A stretch of 64,000 bases of DNA from Campylobacter sp. CCUG 57310 (GCF_013201975.1 NZ_CP053845.1:62001-126000); one strand, 5' to 3'; shown: positions 18,100 to 31,722, counted from the first letter of the stretch. Numbers and translations are program-made. Notes: generated from the sequence alone by a model not told the origin.

Positions 18100-18573
18100 T
18101 TAGTAATATCCCAAGCACATAGCTTCGGTTAGCTTGATGCGCTTTTCAAGCGGTGCGGGAGAGAAGAAGCTGCACTTTTCTATATAAATTCTATATCCGT
18201 AGTCAAGCCCTAGATCGTCGTAAAATTTCTTTAAATTTATGAATTTTATCCCGCAGATTTTTTTAAACTCAAAGAGCGAGTATAATTTGGAGTTGTTTTT
18301 TTTGACCAGATGTGAAGGCGCAAGCGTGGTAAGCGAGCAAAACGCGCTTGTTAAAACTAGCCCGCTTAAGTCCGTGCAGCTTGATAAAACGTGGCTAAAT
18401 TTAGCAGGAATGGTCTTTTTGTGAAGAAAAACGGTGCGAGAATTTTCAAATTTGGCTGAAACCACGCCTTTCCAAAAGAGGTATGCGTTTGAAGATACCC
18501 CCGCCTTTAGAGCAAATTCCGCGCCCAAAACGTAATCATCTAAAAATTCATTTGGCGCCAGAGTTACTTTCAT
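18100..18573 (-). CDS. Hypothetical protein, 157 aa
   Basis: No family recognised. The product has no signal peptide or membrane segment; the first 70 residues look beta-rich (LAPNEFLDDYVLGAEFALKAGVSSNAYLFWKGVVSAKF) and the rest is mixed and basic, with six cysteines. Its start overlaps the end of the DUF2798 gene by 26 bp, so the two are translated from one message. Confidence 0.6.
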   Translation of the reverse strand: MKVTLAPNEFLDDYVLGAEFALKAGVSSNAYLFWKGVVSAKFENSRTVFLHKKTIPAKFSHVLSSCTDLSGLVLTSAFCSLTTLAPSHLVKKNNSKLYSLFEFKKICGIKFINLKKFYDDLGLDYGYRIYIEKCSFFSPAPLEKRIKLTEAMCLGYY

Positions 18574-18799
18574 CGTTTGTTCTTATGAGGGATTTGGTAG
18601 CTTTAGCGGCTATGGGAGCTATGAATAAAACGCAAGGGTAAGCCACTACAAAAGCTTTCATCCAGCCTTCAAGCCAGATGAGAAAAAAGTTGTCTATAAG
18701 CCCTAAATTTATATATGTAAGCACTCCGGACATGATAAATGACATAGTAAAAGACATAAAAAATGCAAATATAAATCTATAATATTTCTGTGAAAACAT
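18548..18799 (-). CDS. DUF2798-type small membrane protein
   Basis: The 83-aa product has two membrane segments (residues 7-29 and 41-64) with the FMSFTMSFIMSGVLTYINLG...WLEGWMKAFVVAYPCVLFIAP arrangement typical of DUF2798. The function is unknown. It is the first gene of a two-gene operon with the hypothetical protein downstream. Confidence 0.75.
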   Translation of the reverse strand: MFSQKYYRFIFAFFMSFTMSFIMSGVLTYINLGLIDNFFLIWLEGWMKAFVVAYPCVLFIAPIAAKATKSLIRTNDESNSGAK

Positions 18800-18901
18800 A
18801 CCTATCCTTATAATTAATGCGCGATTATATCAAATTTGGGCTTGTTTGTTTGGAAAGATGACTCAAAATAGTTATAATGCGGTGTAAATTTAGGAGAAAT
18901 A

Positions 18902-19192
18902 GTGAGAGATTTTTTGGGCAAAAGCGTGCAAGCAAGCTATATAGGAGTCTTTGGAGCTCTTGGAGCTATAAAAGGAGAGATGAAATTTAGCGAAAATTCT
19001 ATGAAATTTGCTCCATTTAGCCAGAACTTGACCGAGCTTGACATAAGATATGCGGAAATATCAAATTTAAGCTCAAAACGAGGCTTTATAACAGGAAAGT
19101 TAAACTTGGCTATCGAGATGAAAAATTCTCAAAGATATAAATTTAGCTTTGCGGACGATGAGGCGGTTTTGTTTATAAAAAGCCGAATTTAG
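18902..19192 (+). CDS. Hypothetical protein, 96 aa
   Basis: The 96-aa product is soluble and looks mostly beta-stranded, with alternating polar and hydrophobic residues (LDIRYAEISNLSSKRGFITGKLNLAIEM), as in small PH/GRAM-like domains; this is an inference. The start is GTG with TAGGAG upstream. ridA follows 62 bp downstream. Confidence 0.6.
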   Translation: MRDFLGKSVQASYIGVFGALGAIKGEMKFSENSMKFAPFSQNLTELDIRYAEISNLSSKRGFITGKLNLAIEMKNSQRYKFSFADDEAVLFIKSRI

Positions 19193-19254
19193 ATTATTTG
19201 CGTGTCTTTTACTAAGCTAGATAAAATATAAATTCTATAAATTTAGGAGAAATA

Positions 19255-19632
19255 ATGAAAAAAATAATACATACGACAAACGCTCCTCAAGCGATAGGTC
19301 CTTATTCTCAAGCGGTTTTGGCAAATGGATTTTTATTTATCTCAGGACAGCTTGGTGTAAAACCAAACGGCGAATTTGCAGGAGTCAGTGTTGACGAGCA
19401 AGCCGAGCAATCCATGAAAAATTTAGAAGCGATACTTCTTGAAGCTGGAATGAAATTTGAAAATATCGTAAAAACTACGATATTTTTAGCCGATATGGAT
19501 GATTTTGTAAAAGTAAATGAAATTTACAAGCGTTATTTTAGCGGAAATTTTCCTGCAAGAAGCACTGTTGCGGTAAAGACGCTTCCAAAAAATGCTTTAG
19601 TTGAAATAGAAGCGATAGCTGTAAAAGAGTAA
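19255..19632 (+). CDS. ridA: RidA-family imine/enamine deaminase
   Basis: The 125-aa product hydrolyses reactive 2-aminoacrylate-type intermediates released by PLP enzymes. Family marks are APQAIGPYSQAV (residues 10-21), the catalytic Arg in FPARSTVAVKTLPKNALVEIEAIAV (Arg at about 103; Glu at about 118) and the ISGQLG block. The protein is a cytoplasmic trimer in the family. ATG with TAGGAG upstream; strong terminator downstream. Confidence 0.92.
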   Translation: MKKIIHTTNAPQAIGPYSQAVLANGFLFISGQLGVKPNGEFAGVSVDEQAEQSMKNLEAILLEAGMKFENIVKTTIFLADMDDFVKVNEIYKRYFSGNFPARSTVAVKTLPKNALVEIEAIAVKE

Positions 19633-19645
19633 AATTGTTCTTTTG

Positions 19646-19688
19646 TTTGGAAGTAAAATTTCTAAATTTTTAAAATTTTACTTCCAAA
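19646..19688 (+). terminator. Long inverted repeat after ridA
   Basis: A perfect 16-bp inverted repeat (TTTGGAAGTAAAATTT at 19646-19661, its complement at 19673-19688) with an 11-base loop. It probably terminates ridA and insulates the rRNA promoter. Confidence 0.75.
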
Positions 19689-19982
19689 ACCCCATCGTTT
19701 CCACATTTTTTAACCTCCCTTTAAGCTTTGCTCTTATATAATTCCAGCTCACGAATTAAGAAACCACCTTTAACTTCTTCTTTCAAGTTAATAAAGCTTT
19801 TTCTTTTTTATCGTTGTTCTCTAACTTAACACTGTTAAACTAATTAGTCAATCTTTGAAATCTAAACAAGTGATCGATTGAGCCAATTTACTTTCAGGCT
19901 TTCTTCGGAAAGTAGTTAGTAAATAAAACTAATTAATATAAATAAAAATTAAAAGTTTTTTGATTAAAAACTTCATATAAAT
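19689..19982 (+). promoter_or_regulatory. rRNA operon promoter and leader
   Basis: A TATAAT -10 box lies at 19737-19742, giving a leader of about 230 bases before 16S. The 35 bases at 19848-19882 are complementary to 21572-21604 beyond the 16S 3' end and would form the pre-16S processing stem cleaved by RNase III. Confidence 0.65.
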
Positions 19983-21497
<1,515 letters not shown>

Positions 21498-21618
21498 CTA
21501 GAGTACAATGAATATTCTCTCACAAGATATTCATCAAAGGAAAATTTAGATTAGCCTTTTAAACTAATCTACTCAATCATCCTTGTTTAGTTTTGAAAGA
21601 TTGATATTGAAGCTAATT

Positions 21619-21694
21619 GGGGAATTAGCTCAGCTGGGAGAGCGCCTGCTTTGCACGCAGGAGGTCAGCGGTTCGATCCCGCTATTCTCCACCA
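21619..21694 (+). tRNA. tRNA-Ala(UGC)
   Basis: A 76-base cloverleaf with acceptor stem GGGGAAT/ATTCTCC, anticodon TGC in CTTTGCACG, T-loop GTTCGATCC and an encoded CCA end. It lies in the 16S-23S spacer as usual. Confidence 0.96.
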
Positions 21695-21703
21695 AATACA
21701 TTA

Positions 21704-21780
21704 GGGCCTATAGCTCAGCTGGTTAGAGTGCACCCCTGATAAGGGTGAGGTCACAAGTTCAAGTCTTGTTAGGCCCACCA
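21704..21780 (+). tRNA. tRNA-Ile(GAU)
   Basis: A 77-base cloverleaf with acceptor stem GGGCCTA/TAGGCCC, anticodon GAT in CTGATAA and encoded CCA. It follows tRNA-Ala by 9 bases. Confidence 0.96.
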
Positions 21781-21860
21781 TTAATTAGTAAATAAATTAG
21801 TTTAACTACAAAAGATTTTAAACATCAAAGTTTAAATCAAGTATTCTAAAATGAATATTT

Positions 21861-21994
21861 GCTTTAGACTTTGAATTATAGCCTATCTACTAATAAATAC
21901 GGCAACGCTTAAAGCGTTGGTGTGCTTTAGGTGGGTGCAGGGAGTGAAACTCCTGCTCGGAGCAAGAGCTTTGCTCTTGCGAGAAGTCTAAAAC
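21861..21994 (+). other. Cloverleaf-like structured element in the rRNA spacer
   Basis: A 134-base segment with a closing helix (21863-21871 with 21984-21992, 9 bp) and three internal hairpins: CAACGCT/AGCGTTG (21903-21919), GCAGG.AGT/ACTCCTGC (21937-21956) and GCAAGAGC/GCTCTTGC (21962-21980). It is not a tRNA: the arm lengths and T-loop motif do not fit and there is no CCA end. It may guide precursor processing or be a small stable RNA. Confidence 0.55.
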
Positions 21995-22299
21995 GTTCTT
22001 TTATTTATCATTGTTAAGAGTCACAAGCAAGTTTTAAATAAAACAATTTTACAGGACTTGTTAAAGATTTAAATATCTTATCTCTTGAATATAATCAGTA
22101 TTCAGAAGTTTAACGTCACAAGATATCTAGAGTTAAAACTTATCTATATATCAGTTAATGCTTTCCGTCTTGGGGATGAGAGTTTAAATTTAGTAATAAA
22201 CTTAAATTTGCTTCATATATTCATATATGATTTTAAATTTTTGTTATTTATATTACCTTTAACAAGGAAGTGATGCGAATTAGAATATGAAATATACTA
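21995..22299. other. Remaining 16S-23S spacer
   Basis: AT-rich spacer with no gene. Its last part (22253-22276) is the left arm of the pre-23S processing stem; the right arm is 25461-25484, 24 bp with one weak pair. Confidence 0.7.
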
Positions 22300-25455
<3,156 letters not shown>

Positions 25456-25629
25456 AATAAGCATCACTTCCTTGTTAAGGGTAAACCTTGCAAGAAAAGA
25501 TTGTTGTTTAAAACGCTTTAACTCTTAACAAATAAAAGACAGTGTTAAATAAGAAATTAGGAAGCAGGTTGTTGAGATATAAATAAAAATATCTTGGTTA
25601 AACTCTGCAATGATTTTTTATTTAACACT

Positions 25630-25748
25630 GCCCGTGACTATACAGACGAGGAAACGCCTTGCTCCATCTCGAACCAAGAAGCTAAGCTCGTCCTGGCTGA
25701 TGATACTCTCCCTTACTGGGATGTTTGGAAAAGTAGGTCGTTGCGGGC
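25630..25748 (+). rRNA. 5S ribosomal RNA
   Basis: About 119 bases with terminal stem GCCCG/CGGGC and the conserved parts GAAACGCCTTGCTCCATCTC and AGCTAAGCTCGTC. It is the last RNA of the operon. Confidence 0.93.
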
Positions 25749-26249
25749 TTTGTTATTATTCTTCTAAATTCATATCAAAAACAGCTAATCCAAAAATATT
25801 AACAATAAAGATAAAAATTTTTTACATTTATTATATTTTTACATACTTTTAAATTTAAACCGATTAGTTTTTAAATTCTTTATATATTTATCTGCTTTAT
25901 TTACAATTATCCAAAGTAACTTCTGTATTTATTCTTTATATCTATAGTTTATTTGTTTATTTTATTTATTAAGCTTGTATGATTACTTTACGAATTAAAA
26001 GATATTGTAAAAAGTCCATATTTTTTTATGGTCGTCTTTTAATTCATTTTTTCATAGAATTGTAAAGCTCCCTGTTATTAAGCTTTGTTAGTAACACAAT
26101 CATAAATTTAATAGATTAAGACGCTTCTTGTGAAATTTAGATTAAAATAAATTTGCTTATACTTATTTATAAATTTATCATTTCTTTAACATAGTGTTAT
26201 AGAATTTTAACTACTTAAATTTAAACATCTTAATAAAAAGGAATTTACT
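25749..26249. other. AT-rich intergenic region after the rRNA operon
   Basis: About 500 bp of very AT-rich DNA without a credible gene. Several T-runs just after 5S could end rRNA transcription. The right end holds the ribosome site (AAAAAGGA) of the next gene. I see no repeats or RNA genes. Confidence 0.6.
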
Positions 26250-26810
26250 ATGAATACGGTAAAAAATATACTATTAGCACTGATTATGCTTTGGCTATCT
26301 GCATTTGCTCAGATAAATTTAAACACGGCCACTAAAGAGGAGCTTATGAGCTTAAAGGGTATAGGAGAGTCCAAGGCTGAGGCTATAATGGAATATAGAA
26401 AAATGAATAAGTTTAACTCTATAGATGATATTAAGAATGTAAACGGAATAGGAGATAAGACATTTGAGGCGTTAAAGCAAGATATATCGGTATCGGGTAA
26501 AAGCGTAATGCCTGCTAATACTACTAAAAAGATAAAAGATAAAGTATCTAAAACAAAAGATACAAAAGAAAAAACAACTAAACAGGCAGACAAAGTAAAA
26601 GATACTAAAGACAGTCTAAGCAAAAAAGTTAAAGACAAAGAAGATAACTTAAAGAAAGAGGCAAAGAAGGCTAAGAGTAAAGAAGATAAGACAGATAAGG
26701 CTAAGGATGCAAAAGAGAAGATACAAGACGCCAAAGAGAGTATGAAGAAGGATACTAAAAAAACAAAAGAGAGTAAAGACGGAAAAATAAAGAAAGAGAA
26801 GAAGGGGTAG
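26250..26810 (+). CDS. ComEA-like helix-hairpin-helix DNA-binding protein with lysine-rich tail
   Basis: The 186-aa product has a signal peptide (residues 1-20, ending SAFAQ) and then a ComEA-type double helix-hairpin-helix domain (INLNTATKEELMSLKGIGESKAEAI, residues 22-46; DIKNVNGIGDKTFEALK, 60-76). Such proteins bind incoming DNA in the periplasm during transformation. Unlike ordinary Campylobacter ComEA proteins (about 80-90 aa), residues 90-186 are a Lys/Asp/Glu-only coiled-coil-like tail (about 40 % Lys), like a histone H1 tail. It stands alone downstream of the rRNA operon. Confidence 0.8.
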   Translation: MNTVKNILLALIMLWLSAFAQINLNTATKEELMSLKGIGESKAEAIMEYRKMNKFNSIDDIKNVNGIGDKTFEALKQDISVSGKSVMPANTTKKIKDKVSKTKDTKEKTTKQADKVKDTKDSLSKKVKDKEDNLKKEAKKAKSKEDKTDKAKDAKEKIQDAKESMKKDTKKTKESKDGKIKKEKKG

Positions 26811-27287
26811 TAAGGGTTTTTGGGGAGGGGGGGGAGAAAATAAAGGTGAGTAGGGGTGGATTAATATAGAAAGACTATAAAGAGATAAGAGGATGGAAAC
26901 AGGAAAATATTAAAAGAGACAGTGGATGTAGAATGGTAGAGTGAGGTTATGAAAGAGACATATAGTGGTCGCCACTTTCTACTGATGAAACAACATTAAA
27001 ACATTCTACGATAATCACTTATAAGACATTTATAGCGTTTATGAAGTTGAAGGTGGTTCGGGTAATGAAACGGAAGCAAGTTGAGGCAAAAAATGCAAAT
27101 AAGAGAATTAAAAAAACAAAAAACGAGAAAGACTAAATAAGGATAAATAAGAAAGCAAGATAGCGCAATAATAGAAAGATGAGTAGCGGTAATAGACTAC
27201 TGCGGCAGATGCGGTTTAGATCAAGGTGTGAGAGGGTTTAAGAGGGTGCCTCCAACAATGGAGGCGAGATTTGGAAAGTGGAGATAT
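26811..27287. other. Purine-rich intergenic region with G tract
   Basis: About 480 bp in which the plus strand is strongly purine-biased. It begins with GGGGAGGGGGGGGAG (G8 at 26827-26834). A 31-codon Lys-rich frame at 27040-27135 and short hairpins (AGTGGTCGCCACT near 26966; GCCTCC/GGAGGC at 27248-27265) are present, but nothing I can call a gene. It might be a decayed lysine-rich coding tail. Confidence 0.5.
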
Positions 27288-30188
27288 TTAGTTAAATCTA
27301 TAAACGCAGCCTATGCTAAATACACCACTGTCTTTTCTGTTGTATTGTATAGATAAAATGTATCTAGAATCAATTATAAATTTATCTGATATTTTATAGT
27401 TTAGTCCAAGGCTTAAATGAGTAGAATTTTTAGGCTCACTTGTGCCTTTTATTTTTATGTTCTTATCAGATCCTTTAAATTTAGCGTCAAAAGCAAAGTT
27501 TTCAGGAGACGGTGTGTATGTGTAAGCTATGCCCGAATTTATACCAAATTTATTTAAATTTATATCAGTCCTTAGTCCCGCGGTAAATGAATTTGTTTTA
27601 TATGATGTTTTATTTGAAACAATACCAAAAGGAACATTTTCTTCAAATTTTCCTCTTGAAATTCTAGAGTATTGAAAAGCTGCAAAAGGATTTAGCAGTA
27701 GATTTTCAAATTTCATAATAGTTCCAAGCTCGGTATATAGATTGTAAATTCTGCTTTTGTAAGAGGTGCTTGAGCTGCTATCTATAACGGTTCTTTGAAC
27801 TTCATTTTTTGAATCGTTTATTCCGAATTTGCTAAGCGTATAAAAATTTGTAAAATCATATGAGCCGTATATTGAAACGCCGTTATTTTTTATGTTGATA
27901 TTTCCGAAAGGCTCATCAAAATTCGCTTTTGACTCTCCTTTAACTAAAGCCACGCCAAGTGTTATCTCATCTGTTGGTTTTGTGTCCAAACCCATAGCAG
28001 AGCCTTTTATTTTAGCTTTTGAATCCGCATATCCCTCTTTGTGTATTTTACTATCCGCATATATTCCGTCTATCCAAAATCCGCTTTTATCCGAGTTCAT
28101 AAGAGAGGCTATGCGGTTGCTTAGCGTGCGGTTAAAGATACTGTTTTGTTTAATTAATATATTTTGACTTGATGAGTGAATTTCGCCCGAAAGAGAATCT
28201 ATCATCTGAGGCAGTAAATGAGCTTTTGCATTTACTATTTTTATGGCCGCATTTGAAATTTCACTCTGCTCATTTTTTTCTGCCACATCATCTAAAACAG
28301 CGTCTAAATTTCTGGCGGTATTTAAAGAGCTTACATTCGCATGTCTTATAGAATTTAAGACATATTCGGTAGAATTTCTATTGTATTGTACATATATATT
28401 TTGTTTTGTTTTGTCCATGTAGAAATTTGATAAATTTATATACTTTGAAACATTTTCTGAAATTTTATAATCGCCACTATAGTTTTTAATTTCACTTGCT
28501 GTTATTATTTTTTTCGTTTGAGTTTCAGATTTTGGAACCAGTCTTACATCTTCTACGTCCGCTAATACATAAGAGCTATTCCCCATATCCATAGAACCTG
28601 TTATTTCTAAATTTGACCTATCTATGTCTATCGCTATTCGACCATTGTCTTTAGATATATAGTCTCCGTCTATCTTTAGACCTACTCCATAAACATTTAA
28701 AGAACCGCCGTTGTTATTGATTGTATATGTATAATTTGTATTGTTTTTACCGTTTCCTATTTTTACTTTATTGTTGTTTTCTGATTTTGCAAGCAGGGTT
28801 CCTTCTTTTTCTATAGTAATTTCTGAATTTAACATCAAATTTGAGATACCTATAGTTCCTTGCTCTATCCAAGTTATGCTTTTATATGTATTTTCTCCTG
28901 TTAGATATAAAGTTCCTGTTCCTTTTTTATGTATTCCGGCATCGCCTGCCATGTTATTACTCCATGTTAGCTTGCTTTTATCCATATAGTCTCTATGGTC
29001 AAAATTTACCGTAAATAATTTTTGCAGCGGTCCGTGCTTATCTTTGTCTGTTAAAAGTAAGCTATCTAAGCGACCGGGCCCCTTAAGCGCCCTTTGCTCA
29101 TTTAAAATTCCCCAGCCAAAAGTAGAGTCTGGAGCCTCGGTTTGTTCTTGAGTACCTGGTTTATTGGCAGAAGATAGTATCGTCATAGTTACTAAGTGAT
29201 TGTTCATCCAAGGAAATTTTTCCCATACGTTTGCGACCGCAGCAGTTACTCTAGGAGTTGCAAAAGATGTTCCTGTTTCTCGTTTTGTTTTTCCGGGCTC
29301 ATACTCTATATCCCAATTTCCTTTAGCCGTTATACCCCATGTTTTGCCTTTGTCGCCTATTTTATTTGAGTACCATGTAAGAGCACTGTCGTTTTCGTTA
29401 GCTACCGCCATTACCGCTATCCATCCGTTTTTTGCATTTTGGTTTAGGCTCGGGTATAAAGCTTGAGGCGATGCATTGTTTTTAGACTCGTTTCCTGCCG
29501 CCCAAACAAATATACTATCTTTTTGCGCATATCTAGCTATATTATCAAATGGCGCTATCGCACCGGAATTTGGCATTGGATCGCTTCCGTAAGAGTTGTT
29601 AAAAATCCTAGCTCCTTTTTTGTAGGCATCGTCAAACTGATCGCTGCCGCTAGCTATAATAACTCCGCCTCGTCTAAACCCTCCTTTATATGCAAATATT
29701 CTTGCATTTTTATTATGATCGGCTATTATGCTAGCAACCATAGTTCCGTGTTCTGTTTTGTCTTCGGGCAACATATCGTTTTGTTCTTGGATATGTATTC
29801 GCCAGCCTCCGTTATCTTGTTTAAATTTATTGTTTTTATAAAAGAAAGTATCGACTATTGCGATATCTGTGATTTTATTTTCATCTCTTTTTTGATCTAA
29901 CAGCACCTGTTTGTTTATTTTTTCTTCGCCTTTTGACAAGCCGACTATTCTGTCTTTTTCATCTATTTGAGGAACCGGATTATTTATTACAGGCGGCACT
30001 ATAGCCATTGGAGGAACTTGATTTGCCTGATTGTTTCCTGTATTGTAACTTGGTGTAGATGGACCTGAGCTACCTCCGCCTCCACCGCCTCCACCACATG
30101 CGGTCAGCATTATGGATGATATGGCTAAAATTATAAAAAATTTATAATCTGAGCTTTTTATAAAATTAATGCACTTATTAAATTTCAT
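27288..30188 (-). CDS. NalP-like lipoprotein autotransporter serine protease (S8)
   Basis: The 966-aa product is a self-secreting surface protease. The order is: lipoprotein signal (LTAC, Cys31), a Gly8 linker, a subtilisin domain with catalytic Asp113 (IAIVDTFF), His147 (EHGTMVAS), oxyanion Asn233 (AAGNES) and Ser308 (GTSFATP), a passenger beta-helix start (GTGTLYLTGENTYKSITWIEQGTI, about 425-450) and a C-terminal 12-strand barrel (about 700-966). The lipobox plus S8 plus barrel layout is that of Neisseria NalP/AspA. The chain ends YRFN rather than in an aromatic. Monocistronic. Confidence 0.88.
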   Translation of the reverse strand: MKFNKCINFIKSSDYKFFIILAISSIMLTACGGGGGGGGSSGPSTPSYNTGNNQANQVPPMAIVPPVINNPVPQIDEKDRIVGLSKGEEKINKQVLLDQKRDENKITDIAIVDTFFYKNNKFKQDNGGWRIHIQEQNDMLPEDKTEHGTMVASIIADHNKNARIFAYKGGFRRGGVIIASGSDQFDDAYKKGARIFNNSYGSDPMPNSGAIAPFDNIARYAQKDSIFVWAAGNESKNNASPQALYPSLNQNAKNGWIAVMAVANENDSALTWYSNKIGDKGKTWGITAKGNWDIEYEPGKTKRETGTSFATPRVTAAVANVWEKFPWMNNHLVTMTILSSANKPGTQEQTEAPDSTFGWGILNEQRALKGPGRLDSLLLTDKDKHGPLQKLFTVNFDHRDYMDKSKLTWSNNMAGDAGIHKKGTGTLYLTGENTYKSITWIEQGTIGISNLMLNSEITIEKEGTLLAKSENNNKVKIGNGKNNTNYTYTINNNGGSLNVYGVGLKIDGDYISKDNGRIAIDIDRSNLEITGSMDMGNSSYVLADVEDVRLVPKSETQTKKIITASEIKNYSGDYKISENVSKYINLSNFYMDKTKQNIYVQYNRNSTEYVLNSIRHANVSSLNTARNLDAVLDDVAEKNEQSEISNAAIKIVNAKAHLLPQMIDSLSGEIHSSSQNILIKQNSIFNRTLSNRIASLMNSDKSGFWIDGIYADSKIHKEGYADSKAKIKGSAMGLDTKPTDEITLGVALVKGESKANFDEPFGNINIKNNGVSIYGSYDFTNFYTLSKFGINDSKNEVQRTVIDSSSSTSYKSRIYNLYTELGTIMKFENLLLNPFAAFQYSRISRGKFEENVPFGIVSNKTSYKTNSFTAGLRTDINLNKFGINSGIAYTYTPSPENFAFDAKFKGSDKNIKIKGTSEPKNSTHLSLGLNYKISDKFIIDSRYILSIQYNRKDSGVFSIGCVYRFN

Positions 30189-30487
30189 TTAAAATCCTTT
30201 GGTTTAATAAATTTTTGATGTTGGCCAATTTTATTTCTGGCGACAAGTTTATTTTTGTACTCTCGTTTGGATAAGCTAAAATTTATTGATTTTGAAGCAA
30301 GTTGTCTGAGTAAAAGCGAGGATTATACTATAAAAATTTAAAAAAATCAATAAAATATTAACTTTTATTAAATTTATATTTATAGAATATAAATTATTCA
30401 TGTAATATAAGATGATTTTTTGAAATTAAATTTGGTATAAGAAAATTTATACAATAATACTATCTATTAATATTTTTTGGAGCTTTT
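30189..30487. other. Divergent intergenic region
   Basis: About 300 bp of AT-rich DNA between the protease gene (minus) and the ynb-like operon (plus). It must hold both promoters; no operator repeat stands out. A weak ribosome site (TTTGGAG) precedes the first operon gene. Confidence 0.55.
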
Positions 30488-31087
30488 ATGACTATTTATG
30501 AGCTAAAGCCAAAATTCCAAAATCTCCTACGTCCTCTTACGACTAAGCTTTTTAATCTCGGTATCACGGCAAATCAAGTTACCTTTTTTGCCTGCATTGT
30601 ATCCGTATTCATAGGATTTTTGCTGGTTAAATTTTCTCATATTTCAGCGCTGTTTTTTATCTTGCCTATTTGGCTTTTTCTTAGAATGGCGCTTAATGCC
30701 ATTGACGGAATACTTGCTCGCGAATTTAACCAAAAATCAGCCCTCGGAGGCTATCTAAACGAAGCTACGGACGTGATTTCAGATAGCGCTCTTTATCTGC
30801 CTTTTGCCTTTATCGCACCGTTTGATTGGGGTACTATTATGCTTATAATTTTTTTATCGCAACTTAGCGAATTTCTGGGTGTTTTGGGGCAGGTTTTAGG
30901 CAGGAACCGTAGATATGACGGCCCTATGGGTAAAAGTGACAGAGCCTTTGCTTTCGGGCTTTTTGGGATGCTATACGCTTGTTTCGGCGAGCTTTGGCAG
31001 TGGGTTTATTATCTTGGCGTTTTGATAATAGTATTGCTTGTGATAACCTGCATAAATCGCGTGAAATCAGGACTTAAGGAGGCGTAA
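30488..31087 (+). CDS. CDP-alcohol phosphatidyltransferase, YnbA-like
   Basis: The 199-aa membrane enzyme would join a CDP-activated lipid to an alcohol. The family motif D-x2-DG-x2-AR-x8-G-x3-D-x3-D appears as NAIDGILAREFNQKSALGGYLNEATD (around residues 73-98), with Asn in place of the first and third Asp; E. coli YnbA has the same two changes as I remember it. About six membrane helices. It is the first of seven same-strand genes; the acyltransferase begins 2 bp after its stop. Confidence 0.85.
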   Translation: MTIYELKPKFQNLLRPLTTKLFNLGITANQVTFFACIVSVFIGFLLVKFSHISALFFILPIWLFLRMALNAIDGILAREFNQKSALGGYLNEATDVISDSALYLPFAFIAPFDWGTIMLIIFLSQLSEFLGVLGQVLGRNRRYDGPMGKSDRAFAFGLFGMLYACFGELWQWVYYLGVLIIVLLVITCINRVKSGLKEA

Positions 31088-31089
31088 TT

Positions 31090-31722
31090 ATGATAAAAGA
31101 TATGGCGGCTAGGGTTGTTGATTTTGCATTGTGTAAAATAGCGGTTTTTATCACGGGTATTCGCCCTAGCGAGCAGTTAAAGAAGATGAGCGATTTTACG
31201 CCTAAAATTTACTATGCCAACCACACTAGCCACGGCGATTTTTTGCTGATTTTCGTATCGATGCCCTATAAGTTGCGCAAGCAAATTCGTCCCGTTGCGG
31301 GCGCTGATTACTGGACTAAGGGCAAAATTCGTCCGTTTTTAGCTAGACACGTTTTTAACATGTTTTTGATAGATCGCAAGTCTAAAAACCCCATGGAATT
31401 TATAGAAAAGATGAGTGAGGCGCTAAAGACTCATTCTCTTATCATCTTTCCTGAGGGCACGCGCAAGATGGATGATGACATTGAAATCGGAAATTTCAAA
31501 AGCGGAATTTACCGCCTAGCCAAAGCTAATCCAAATGTAAATTTAGTCCCTCTTTGGATAAATAATATCCAAAACGTTCTTCCCAAGGGTTTTTGCCTGC
31601 CGATTCCGCTTATTTGCGATATTTGCGTGGGAGATGAATTTAGATACGAAAACGAAGACAAATTTGAGTTTCTAGCAAAAGCCAAAAAGGCCTTATTAAG
31701 CCTAAAAAAGGATGAGAAATGA
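31090..31722 (+). CDS. 1-acylglycerol-3-phosphate-type acyltransferase (PlsC family)
   Basis: The 210-aa product carries the acyltransferase motifs NHTSHGDF (HX4D, around residue 44), the block II region FNMFLIDRKSKNP (around 90) and FPEGTRK (around 119). It would transfer an acyl chain from acyl-ACP or acyl-CoA to a phospholipid precursor or related acceptor. It overlaps the next gene by 4 bp (ATGA), so it is co-translated. E. coli ynbABCD has no gene at this place, to my knowledge. Confidence 0.87.
   Translation: MIKDMAARVVDFALCKIAVFITGIRPSEQLKKMSDFTPKIYYANHTSHGDFLLIFVSMPYKLRKQIRPVAGADYWTKGKIRPFLARHVFNMFLIDRKSKNPMEFIEKMSEALKTHSLIIFPEGTRKMDDDIEIGNFKSGIYRLAKANPNVNLVPLWINNIQNVLPKGFCLPIPLICDICVGDEFRYENEDKFEFLAKAKKALLSLKKDEK

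Noticed and set aside
21861-21994. The spacer cloverleaf as a third tRNA gene
   Set aside because: No GTTCRA T-loop, wrong arm lengths and no CCA end.
25610-25852. An 80-codon frame over the 5S rRNA gene
   Set aside because: Most of it is 5S rRNA sequence and the remainder is AT-rich spacer.
26309-26734. A 141-codon Ser/Leu-rich frame opposite the ComEA-like gene
   Set aside because: It is the complement of lysine codons (AAA/AAG to TTT/CTT) and has no other support.
29463-29900. A 145-codon frame opposite the autotransporter protease gene
   Set aside because: It mirrors the subtilase domain, which has an intact catalytic triad on the other strand.
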